A stretch of 9,870 bases of DNA, from positions 1-9,870 of the forward strand of contig RFTO01000032.1 in the NCBI GenBank assembly GCA_009923375.1, written 5' to 3'. This DNA is from Actinomycetota bacterium (GTDB lineage: Bacteria; Actinomycetota; Actinomycetes; S36-B12; UBA5976). This document shows positions 1 through 6,503 of this stretch, in pieces (the stretch's first letter is position 1; each line of letters begins with the position of its first letter). The notes under the pieces were generated by a model that made no database searches, had not been told where the DNA came from, and was given only the letters and a program-made list of their open reading frames with translations. The position numbers and the translations under genes were made by a program.

Positions 1-274
1 CACCAACTCCGCGTACCGACTCCACTGTCCGACGCAGTCCTTCGACATCCACATCCACAACACGCTCACCTACGAGGTCAGGTAACGACACCTGCACCCT
101 GTTCGCCAAGCTGCGATCTCTCCACACCCCAGCGGAGGTGCCCTCACTTGTCACAGATGTCGTCACCGACACTGTTGTTCGCTTCACCACCAGCCACGGG
201 GATTGCCACAACAACCAGTAACCGCCGCCGATAAGCACGGTCAAAAGTGCTCCGAGCCAGATGCGCTTAGCCAT
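1..274 (-). CDS. ftsQ: Cell division protein FtsQ (DivIB), N-terminal part, cut by window edge
   Basis: Translating the minus strand from ATG at 274 gives an open frame of 91 codons to the window edge. The product begins MAKRIW, then has one hydrophobic segment (about residues 5-23) followed by SPW and a region fitting the start of a POTRA domain: two beta-like stretches, then LPDLVGERVVDVDVEGL, which matches the family's 'G..L..vD...v' pattern. FtsQ is a bitopic membrane protein that links early and late divisome proteins. The start is set by the murC stop: TGA and ATG share one base. Only about four residues precede the membrane segment, much less than the long cytoplasmic tail of mycobacterial FtsQ. 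The loop after the first POTRA strand looks several residues longer than usual. The call rests on topology, the POTRA-like pattern and position after murC; the C-terminal domain lies outside the window. Confidence 0.85.
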   Translation of the reverse strand, partial: MAKRIWLGALLTVLIGGGYWLLWQSPWLVVKRTTVSVTTSVTSEGTSAGVWRDRSLANRVQVSLPDLVGERVVDVDVEGLRRTVESVRGVG

Positions 275-277
275 CAG
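271..277 (-). promoter_or_regulatory. murC/ftsQ coupling junction, CTGATGG
   Basis: On the minus strand the murC stop TGA (276-274) and the ftsQ start ATG (274-272) share one base within CTGATGG. No strong Shine-Dalgarno sequence precedes it, only a GGGGCGG run. This arrangement is typical of translation re-initiation by terminating ribosomes; that role is inferred. Confidence 0.7.
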
Positions 278-1719
278 GTCGCCGCCCCGTGACCGCGTGC
301 GGGAACACGCGTGTGTTGTGCATCGCCTGATAGCGCGGATGCAAGCGCATGTGCAACGTTGCGCACGTCTTCCCCGCCTAAGGTCAAGATGATGTCGCCA
401 CTGCGACTCATGGCTGCTAGAAGCGCGACTGCTGCCTCTTTAGAGGGGACGTACTGCTGCGACGTGTGCATGAGCGTTGCGATTGCCATCGGTCCTGCCC
501 CAGTGATCGGGGTCTCACCAGGCCCGTAAACATCCAGGAGCACGACCTCATCAGCCAGATCGAGTGCAACCGCGTATTCCGTGGTGTTAGCAGCCGTCCG
601 ATACCACCGATATGGCTGGCAGACAGCAATCACCCGAGCCGGGTCGCCAGCCTCACGTCGTGAGTGCGCGATGCGTTGTGCCGCATCGATAGTCGCCGCC
701 ACCGCAGTGGGGTGGTGTGCGTAATCGTCGATGACTTCCACGCCCTCAACAGTCGCAATGGTCTCAAAACGTCGACGAGTGCTCTGGAATCCGCGCAGTG
801 CCTCAGCTGTCTTCGACGGATCCCAGCCAAGAACATGCCCGGTGGTCATCACAGCGAGGGCGTTGCGCAGATTATGAAGTCCGGGCACCTGAAGTTCCAC
901 TTGCTCGTGGGTGATCGCTCCATCAATGCGTACACGGGGACCCCTGCTGCCGAAGCCGAGTTCCACCATTCGCACATCGGCATCCGCCGAGCTTCCGTAA
1001 GTCACAACGCGGCGCCCCGCCAACTGAGCCGCTGCACCAACTTTGCGTGCACCTTCGTCATCAGCGCAGACCACGATGTATCCATCATCGGGAACGGTGG
1101 CTGCGAACTGCGCGAATGCGGCGTCGAGTTCATCCTCCGTGTGCCAGAAATCAAGGTGATCGGCCTCAACATTGGTCACGATCAAAACACGCGGGTGCAA
1201 CCGAAACCCACTGGCATCGCTCTCATCACCTTCGACCACCATCAGCGGCGCAGCCCAGCGCGCGTTGGTCTGAGTCTGGGCAATCTCACTGCCGACGAGA
1301 TAACTTGGATCTAGCCCCAACTCGATAGCGCACACCGCCAGCATGGACGCGGTCGTGGTCTTGCCGTGCGTGCCCACAACTTCGATGACATCCCGCTCCC
1401 GGAGTAATTCCACCAAGGCGTCGGCTCGCGAGAGGATTGGCAGCCCTGCCGCCTGCGCTGCCTGCATCTCGGGGTTGTCGTCCTTGATAGCGGTGGAGTG
1501 GATGAGCGCGTCTGGATTGCGCAAGGCGAACGCTTGCGCATCGTGACCGACGTAGGCGTCAACACCTTCTGCTTTCAGCGCGGATAAGCGGGTGGACGCC
1601 GCAACATCGCTGCCGCTCACAATGCAACCCTTTGCCATCAAGATGCGGGCGATTGCACTCATTCCTGCACCACCGACCGCAACGATGTGGACGCGCTGTC
1701 CCACTGTGAAGAGACTCAT
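274..1719 (-). CDS. murC: UDP-N-acetylmuramate--L-alanine ligase MurC
   Basis: Complete gene, 481 aa, normal length. MurC uses ATP to add the first amino acid, usually L-Ala, to UDP-MurNAc in the cytoplasm. The N-terminal UDP-binding Rossmann region shows AVGGAGMSAIARIL (14-27). The ATP-binding P-loop is GTHGKTTT (116-123), with GTHGK being the MurC form. Further motifs are EGDESDAS (163-170), VEADHLDF (184-191), LHNLRNALA (281-289) and DDYAHHPT (331-338) at the start of the C-terminal domain. Some usually fixed positions differ: QPYRWYRT (368-375) stands where QPHRYSRT is expected, and LGGEDV (447-452) where the family has a GAG-like turn. The core catalytic motifs are intact, so it is probably active. 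The start ATG at 1719 overlaps the murG stop by four bases (ATGA) and has a GGAG four bases upstream. Confidence 0.96.
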   Translation of the reverse strand: MSLFTVGQRVHIVAVGGAGMSAIARILMAKGCIVSGSDVAASTRLSALKAEGVDAYVGHDAQAFALRNPDALIHSTAIKDDNPEMQAAQAAGLPILSRADALVELLRERDVIEVVGTHGKTTTASMLAVCAIELGLDPSYLVGSEIAQTQTNARWAAPLMVVEGDESDASGFRLHPRVLIVTNVEADHLDFWHTEDELDAAFAQFAATVPDDGYIVVCADDEGARKVGAAAQLAGRRVVTYGSSADADVRMVELGFGSRGPRVRIDGAITHEQVELQVPGLHNLRNALAVMTTGHVLGWDPSKTAEALRGFQSTRRRFETIATVEGVEVIDDYAHHPTAVAATIDAAQRIAHSRREAGDPARVIAVCQPYRWYRTAANTTEYAVALDLADEVVLLDVYGPGETPITGAGPMAIATLMHTSQQYVPSKEAAVALLAAMSRSGDIILTLGGEDVRNVAHALASALSGDAQHTRVPARGHGAAT

Positions 1720-2819
1720 CGGGCTCCACGCTCAGCTTGCTCGACGAGATCGGCTAAACGCGAAGCACCATCGCGGATGTGGCCGCTGCGTGCGTAGCTC
1801 TGCGCTGCAATCGTCATCGCCCGCAATGTTGATGGCTCGCGCATCACCACTCCAACGCGCTCAATCAACCTCTCTTCGGTGAGATCTCGATCGAGGATAA
1901 GGAGGTGGCCGCCGCTTGCCACCAAGGGTGCGGCGTTCGCCTCCTGCTCGCCGTTTCCGACTGCGTAAGGCACCAAGGCCGCAGGTACGCCAACGCACGC
2001 AAGCTCTGCGCACGTCATTGCCCCCGAGCGACTGAGGATGAAATCGGCGATGGAATATGCGTAATCCATTCGGTCGACATAAGGCAGGGTCACCCACGCG
2101 GGACCCTCGCCGGCCCCAACTGCAACGGATGCTGCCAGATCTTCGACATTGCGCCTGCCGGCGATGTGCAACACCTGCCAGCCCATGCTGCGGATATACG
2201 CGGCGGAGCTGACCAGTGTGCGGTTAAGTCTCTGCGCACCAAGTGACCCGCCAAAAACCAGCAGCGTGGGCAGCTGCGAATCGAGCCCGAAATAATCCGC
2301 AGCGGGCTTGCGGTTCGCAGACCGGTCCAACGACACCAACGACATGCGCAGTGGCACCCCAGTCACTGAGGCATTTGCCAGGCCACCCGGCTGTGCCGAA
2401 GCACGCCATCGAGTTCCACCAGCACCGATGCGATTGGCCACTCCGACCTTTGAGTCATAGGAGAAGACCACATACGGCAACTTTCCGCGGGCTGCGAGAT
2501 AGGCGGGCAGCGCCACGTACCCTCCGAAACCGACGACAACATCGACAGAGCGCTCAGTGATGTATCGGCGAACCGTGGCGATCGCCCGCTGCACACGTGG
2601 GACAAGCGTCAGCAGCTCAGTGGACATCCCCCGAGGCAGCACCACTTTGTCGATGAGGAGTAGCTCAAATCCTCTCGCGGGCACCAAGGTGGACTCAGCG
2701 CCAGTGGCGGTTCCGAGCAACAACACGCAATGGCCTCGACTGCGTAATTCCTCTGCAAGTGCAAGTGCTGGCTCGACGTGGCCGGCGGTGCCTCCGCCCG
2801 CAAGCAGCACGGTAGCCAT
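1716..2819 (-). CDS. murG: Lipid II synthase MurG (UDP-GlcNAc:lipid I N-acetylglucosaminyltransferase)
   Basis: Complete gene, 367 aa, usual length. MurG is a peripheral GT-B glycosyltransferase on the inner face of the membrane that transfers GlcNAc from UDP-GlcNAc to lipid I. The N-terminal domain has the glycine loop GGGTAGHVEPALALA (8-22) and GFGGYVALP (97-105). The C-terminal domain has LLVFGGSLGAQRLN (186-199), ILSRSGAMTCAEL (261-273) and GNGEQEANA (288-296), the donor-binding elements. The segment expected to read HEQN..pGlaNR instead reads FSYDSKVGVANR (118-129 for FSYDSKVGVAN, R at 130): the HExN residues are replaced although the downstream ANR remains. I checked the codons and see no frameshift. 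ATG at 2819 shares one base with the ftsW stop. Context between ftsW and murC is standard for the cluster. Confidence 0.95.
   Translation of the reverse strand: MATVLLAGGGTAGHVEPALALAEELRSRGHCVLLLGTATGAESTLVPARGFELLLIDKVVLPRGMSTELLTLVPRVQRAIATVRRYITERSVDVVVGFGGYVALPAYLAARGKLPYVVFSYDSKVGVANRIGAGGTRWRASAQPGGLANASVTGVPLRMSLVSLDRSANRKPAADYFGLDSQLPTLLVFGGSLGAQRLNRTLVSSAAYIRSMGWQVLHIAGRRNVEDLAASVAVGAGEGPAWVTLPYVDRMDYAYSIADFILSRSGAMTCAELACVGVPAALVPYAVGNGEQEANAAPLVASGGHLLILDRDLTEERLIERVGVVMREPSTLRAMTIAAQSYARSGHIRDGASRLADLVEQAERGAR
1724..1727 (-). promoter_or_regulatory. Ribosome binding site of murC (GGAG)
   Basis: The minus strand reads GGAG, then four bases, then the murC ATG at 1719. It lies inside the last codons of murG. 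It is the clearest Shine-Dalgarno sequence in the window and supports the chosen start at the ATGA overlap. Confidence 0.6.
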
Positions 2820-2822
2820 CAG
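2816..2822 (-). promoter_or_regulatory. ftsW/murG coupling junction, CTGATGG
   Basis: The ftsW stop TGA (2821-2819) and murG start ATG (2819-2817) share one base within CTGATGG on the minus strand. Only a weak GAAAG lies upstream, so murG initiation probably depends on ribosomes finishing ftsW (inference). Confidence 0.7.
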
Positions 2823-3967
2823 CGTTCAACTTTCAAAAATGACAGACCCATGCCGATACCTGCCAAGGTTGCAATCATCGACGATCCGCCGTAAGAAACC
2901 AACGGCAATGTCACACCGATCACCGGGAAGACACCGACCACCATCGCAATGTTGACGATTGACTGCCAACCGAGCCAGATTCCAACACCTGCGCACACTG
3001 CACGCGGCATAAGCTCTTGATGCAGTAGTGCAATACGCAGAAACCAGAAAGCCAGTAAACCCAGTGCTGCGATCACTAAGGCGGCAGTGATGACGCCGGT
3101 CTCCTCGGCTGTGGAGGCGAGAATAAAGTCGGTGTGGGCTGCGGGTAATCCGCCCCATTTCTCGCGTCCCGAGCCCAGACCCGTGCCGAACCAGCCACCG
3201 CCGGCGATGGCGTATTGCCCATGTGTGGATTGGTAGCCACCGCCACTTGAATCCGCTGATGGGTCGAACCAATTCGAACCGAGGCGCTCAAGTCGGTACG
3301 CCTTACGCATCACGATGGCCACACCGCCGACAAAGAGCACTGCCCCTGCGTAACTAATTGAACGCCATGACGCACCACAGATGATGACTAGGCCAAGTGC
3401 CAAGGGCACCATCACAGCCGGCGTTCCAGCATCCCCGGCGAGTACGACCGGCCCGATGAGTAGCCCACTGATGAGGCAGACCTGCCGCCAGAACCTCTTC
3501 CAGTCTGGCGCGTCTGCGTTGATCATGCCCGCAGCGATCGCGATGCACAGGACAAGCGAGATCTTGGCAAATTCAGATGGCTGCAACTTGATACCGCCAA
3601 CGGCGATCCAGTTCTGCTGACCACCTACCGCACTGCCGAGGACGAAGGTTGCGAGCAATACGAGTGTGGTGGCGGATAACAGCCATAACGCCAACTGCTT
3701 CCACTTACGTTGCGAGATTCGCATCGCGAAGAACATGACGACGAGTCCCACGGCGACGGATAGCACGTGATTCAGTCCGTAGTTATAGGCGATGTTGTGG
3801 TTGCGGTAGGACAAGACAGTGGATGCACTGAACACCATGATCGTTCCAAAGACGGCGAGCAGCAGAGAAATCACCATGATCCATCGGCGCGCCTTGATCA
3901 CTAGTGAGGGTTGTTCAACATCATCGACGATTGGGCCAAGTCGAAGCCTTGTCAGCAGGGTGGCCAT
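2819..3967 (-). CDS. ftsW: Septal peptidoglycan polymerase FtsW (SEDS family)
   Basis: Complete gene, 382 aa. FtsW is a polytopic membrane glycosyltransferase that polymerises lipid II at the septum together with FtsI. About ten hydrophobic segments are visible, the first near residues 28-48 and the last near 353-377, with a long external loop at about 221-285. SEDS hallmarks are KLQPSEFAKISLV (127-139), GGGYQSTHGQYAIAGGGWFG (242-261), LPAAHTDFI (274-282) and LVSYGGSSM (356-364). D280 in HTDF matches the aspartate regarded as catalytic in the family. The region usually reading PDLGT is GDAGT (178-182), keeping the Asp but not the Pro. The protein stops shortly after the last membrane segment and lacks the long cytoplasmic tail of mycobacterial FtsW. 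FtsW rather than RodA is chosen because of its place between murD and murG. ATG at 3967 overlaps the murD stop by one base. Confidence 0.94.
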   Translation of the reverse strand: MATLLTRLRLGPIVDDVEQPSLVIKARRWIMVISLLLAVFGTIMVFSASTVLSYRNHNIAYNYGLNHVLSVAVGLVVMFFAMRISQRKWKQLALWLLSATTLVLLATFVLGSAVGGQQNWIAVGGIKLQPSEFAKISLVLCIAIAAGMINADAPDWKRFWRQVCLISGLLIGPVVLAGDAGTPAVMVPLALGLVIICGASWRSISYAGAVLFVGGVAIVMRKAYRLERLGSNWFDPSADSSGGGYQSTHGQYAIAGGGWFGTGLGSGREKWGGLPAAHTDFILASTAEETGVITAALVIAALGLLAFWFLRIALLHQELMPRAVCAGVGIWLGWQSIVNIAMVVGVFPVIGVTLPLVSYGGSSMIATLAGIGMGLSFLKVER

Positions 3968-3970
3968 CAG
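3964..3970 (-). promoter_or_regulatory. murD/ftsW coupling junction, CTGATGG
   Basis: The murD stop TGA (3969-3967) and ftsW start ATG (3967-3965) share one base within CTGATGG on the minus strand. A CAGG (3975-3972) precedes the start by four bases and may act as a short Shine-Dalgarno sequence. Confidence 0.7.
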
Positions 3971-5436
3971 ACCTGCCCGACCGTCGACTGGCTGACCGCT
4001 GACCGAACCGCCGCCTCGAAGGCTTCCCCTCGTTGTGCGTAACCACCTGGGAAGAGATCCCAGGACGAGCAGCCGGGTGCTAGCAAAACTGTGTCGCCGG
4101 GTGCGGCCTGAGCTCGAGCCTGTTGCACCACTTCTTTCATGATCGATTCAGCCGGTGCATCGCTGATTTCGAAGATGGGCACCTGCGGGGCATGCTCGCG
4201 CAGAGCACTGGCGATGAGCTCTCGTTCACGCCCGATGAGGATGACGGCCTTGATATTCGTCGCGTACTTGCGAACCAATGGCGCAAAATCCTGACCTTTC
4301 GCCAATCCGCCGGCGATCCAGATCACCGAGGAGTAACTAGACAGTGACATTCCTGCCGCGTGCTCGTTCGTGGCCTTGGAGTCGTTGATGAAGGTGACTT
4401 CGTCGACAATCGCCACAGTGGCGATTCGATGCGGAGCTGGCTGAAAATCCCTTAATCCTTGCTTGACGGCTGATGGCGCCACATCTAATGAGCGCGCGAG
4501 CCCAGCAGCAGCCATCGCGTTCAAGACGTTGTGCGCAGCCATTGGGCGGATATCGCTCACCTCGCACAGCTCAATTGCATGCGTCCTTCGTTCGACGAGA
4601 AACGCACGATCGAGGACGAGCTCATCTTGAATGCCGATCATCGACGGTGAAGGCGTAGCAACTGTGAATCCGATTGCGCGGCAACCTTCCACGACATCCG
4701 CTGCTTCCAACATCCGCAAGGTACCCGGATCGGTGTCGTTCCACAGGGTTGCAACCTGCGTTCTCTCGTACACCCGCGCCTTTGCCTGGCGGTAGTCATC
4801 CATAGATTCGAAGTAATCAAGGTGATCGGGAGCAATGTTGAGTACCACACTGGCATAGGGGCTCATGGTCTCCACCAATGCAAGCTGCTGCGCACTCGCC
4901 TCAACGACGAACACCTCGTACTTCTCAGGGCCAGCCACCGCATCCACGATGGACTGCCCGATATTGCCGACAGCAAGGCTCGCCCAGCCAGCTGCTTTCA
5001 TGATTGAGTCGGTCATCATGGTCGTGGTGGTCTTGCCATTAGTGCCCGTGATAACCAGCCAGGGAGCATTCGGCGAGCCGCCGAGAAGCCGCGCCCTCCA
5101 TGCGAGCTCTAGCTCACCCCACACATCCAGCCCCCGCTCACGCGCGGCTACAACCCATCTGTGATTCAGCGGCAAACCCGGCGACGCCACCACTGTGTCG
5201 ACTTCAGGCGGCAAATCGATGTCAACACCAGTGTGAATCACTCCCCCAAGTGCGCGCAGGACTGCGTAACGCTCATCCTGCTTGGAACTCGCATCCTGGC
5301 TTGGGGATGTCTCATCGAGAATGTGCACCGGCCTCAGAATCCGCTGCGACCCAAGTAAGCCGGCAGCCGCGCCGAAGCCTGCGACACCACACCCGAGGAT
5401 GGCGATAGAGCGAGAGACGAGATCAACCTCGTCCAT
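3967..5436 (-). CDS. murD: UDP-N-acetylmuramoyl-L-alanine--D-glutamate ligase MurD
   Basis: Complete gene, 489 aa from the chosen start. MurD adds D-glutamate to UDP-MurNAc-L-Ala with ATP in the cytoplasm. Motifs: IAILGCGVAGFGAA (11-24, UDP-binding domain), P-loop GTNGKTTTT (131-139), GNIG (157-160), NIAPDHLDYF (200-209), K219 as the likely carbamylated lysine, NDSKATNEHAA (351-361), GGLAKGQDF (376-384) and the C-terminal APGCSSWDLFPGGYAQRG (453-470). Family motifs are partly altered: EASAQQL (179-185) for ElSSFQL, NEHAA for NPHAA, and one extra residue before the YAQRG segment. The frame extends upstream to an ATG at 5448, but ATG at 5436 is preferred because it overlaps the mraY stop by one base, like four other junctions here, and MDEV fits the family N-terminus better. 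Confidence 0.95.
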   Translation of the reverse strand: MDEVDLVSRSIAILGCGVAGFGAAAGLLGSQRILRPVHILDETSPSQDASSKQDERYAVLRALGGVIHTGVDIDLPPEVDTVVASPGLPLNHRWVVAARERGLDVWGELELAWRARLLGGSPNAPWLVITGTNGKTTTTMMTDSIMKAAGWASLAVGNIGQSIVDAVAGPEKYEVFVVEASAQQLALVETMSPYASVVLNIAPDHLDYFESMDDYRQAKARVYERTQVATLWNDTDPGTLRMLEAADVVEGCRAIGFTVATPSPSMIGIQDELVLDRAFLVERRTHAIELCEVSDIRPMAAHNVLNAMAAAGLARSLDVAPSAVKQGLRDFQPAPHRIATVAIVDEVTFINDSKATNEHAAGMSLSSYSSVIWIAGGLAKGQDFAPLVRKYATNIKAVILIGRERELIASALREHAPQVPIFEISDAPAESIMKEVVQQARAQAAPGDTVLLAPGCSSWDLFPGGYAQRGEAFEAAVRSAVSQSTVGQV

Positions 5437-5439
5437 CAG
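5433..5439 (-). promoter_or_regulatory. mraY/murD coupling junction, CTGATGG
   Basis: The mraY stop TGA (5438-5436) and the preferred murD start ATG (5436-5434) share one base within CTGATGG on the minus strand. A GGGTG lies a few bases upstream and may serve as a weak ribosome binding site. The recurrence of this heptamer decides the start of murD. Confidence 0.65.
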
Positions 5440-6503
5440 TGCACCCATTCCGCATAGAACACAGCCATACCGACCGCGATGAACACACCGTGCATGATCC
5501 AGAAGCGGGTGACGATCTGCACCTCCGGCCAGCCAAGCATCTCGAAATGGTGATGTAACGGCGACATTCGCAACACTCGTTTACCAGTGAGACGAAACGA
5601 TGTCACTTGCGCTATCAGAGAGAGTGCTTCCACCACGAACAAACCACCAAACAGCGGCAGGAGCAATTCGGTTCGAGACATCATCGCCAGCGCAGCAATT
5701 GCCCCGCCGATGGCAAGTGAGCCAGTGTCACCCATAAAGATGCCTGCCGGCGCGGTGTTCCACCAAAGGAAAGCAAAGACCGCACCAGCGCAAGCAGCTG
5801 CGAAAATTCCAAGATCGAGCGAATTGCGAACGGTGTAGCAAGAAGCCAGGACCGCGCCGGTCTCGGTGCAACGCTGTCCGTACTGCCAAATACACACGAT
5901 TGTGTAGGCAGCGAATGTGAAGACTGCCGCACCACTTGCCAACCCATCAAGTCCGTCGGTGAGATTCACTGCGTTCGTCGTGCTCACAGTCAAAAGCCAC
6001 ACCCAGACCAATAACACTGCACCAGGCAAGACCCAATGGGTGTCGCGAACCAAGGAGATTGCACTGCTTACGGGGGTGTTTCCGTGGGAGTCGGGAAAAC
6101 GTTGGGCCAGTGCGGCAAAGCTGAGTGCGATGGCGCCTTGTCCGATTAATTTGGTTCGAGCGCGCAACCCCATGCTGCGACTGCGGAAAACTTTCAGGTA
6201 ATCATCGGCGAATCCAACCATCGCCAATCCGACTGTCAAATATAGCGCCAGCCAGCCTGATGCGCTGGGAGCACGGTGCCACAGCACGTGCGTAACTGCG
6301 TAGCCACCGATGATGCCGGCAAGAATCGCTAGTCCACCCATGCTGGGGGTGCCTTGTTTACCCTCGTGCTTGGGGAAGTTCAACTCCCCCGAGACCCTGA
6401 TTGCTTGGGCGAGTTTTCGCCCTTTGAGGACCTTGATCAACCACGGAGTGATGATGAAACTGATGAGGAATGCGACTGCGCCCGCCACCACTACCAGTCT
6501 CAC
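5436..6503 (-). CDS. mraY: Phospho-N-acetylmuramoyl-pentapeptide transferase MraY
   Basis: Complete gene, 355 aa, normal length. MraY is an integral membrane enzyme that moves phospho-MurNAc-pentapeptide from UDP to undecaprenyl phosphate, giving lipid I. About ten hydrophobic segments are visible, from residues 2-22 to 333-350. Active-site motifs are intact: ADDYLKV (99-105), NLTDGLDGLA (180-189), FMGDTGSLAIGG (256-267) and SPLHHHFEMLGW (314-325). The cytoplasmic loop KHEGKQGTPSMGG (45-57) matches the H..K.GTPTMGG signature, but the stretch before it, GELNFPKH (39-46), seems about three residues longer than the usual GPxxH. It starts with GTG at 6503, overlapping the murF stop by four bases (GTGA), with an AGGG seven bases upstream. 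It is the only start in the window that is not ATG. Confidence 0.96.
   Translation of the reverse strand: MRLVVVAGAVAFLISFIITPWLIKVLKGRKLAQAIRVSGELNFPKHEGKQGTPSMGGLAILAGIIGGYAVTHVLWHRAPSASGWLALYLTVGLAMVGFADDYLKVFRSRSMGLRARTKLIGQGAIALSFAALAQRFPDSHGNTPVSSAISLVRDTHWVLPGAVLLVWVWLLTVSTTNAVNLTDGLDGLASGAAVFTFAAYTIVCIWQYGQRCTETGAVLASCYTVRNSLDLGIFAAACAGAVFAFLWWNTAPAGIFMGDTGSLAIGGAIAALAMMSRTELLLPLFGGLFVVEALSLIAQVTSFRLTGKRVLRMSPLHHHFEMLGWPEVQIVTRFWIMHGVFIAVGMAVFYAEWVH

Noticed and set aside
271..280. A ddl gene between murC and ftsQ
   Set aside because: murC and ftsQ overlap by one base, so nothing lies between them; its absence here is normal for Actinomycetota.
664..1314. Plus-strand open frame of 216 codons
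   Set aside because: It lies antisense inside murC, shows no recognisable domain, and is the complement-frame shadow expected in a G+C-rich gene.
2430..2468. A frameshift hiding the MurG HExN motif
   Set aside because: I read the other minus-strand frames here and found no HExN-like sequence, and the frame is continuous with conserved motifs on both sides.
2826..3272. Minus-strand open frame of 148 codons within ftsW
   Set aside because: It is in another frame of ftsW, is rich in Arg, Trp and His as shadow frames often are, and the ftsW frame carries all SEDS motifs.
5437..5448. Upstream ATG for murD giving four extra residues
   Set aside because: The ATG at 5436 fits the one-base overlap seen at sister junctions; the upstream one remains possible.
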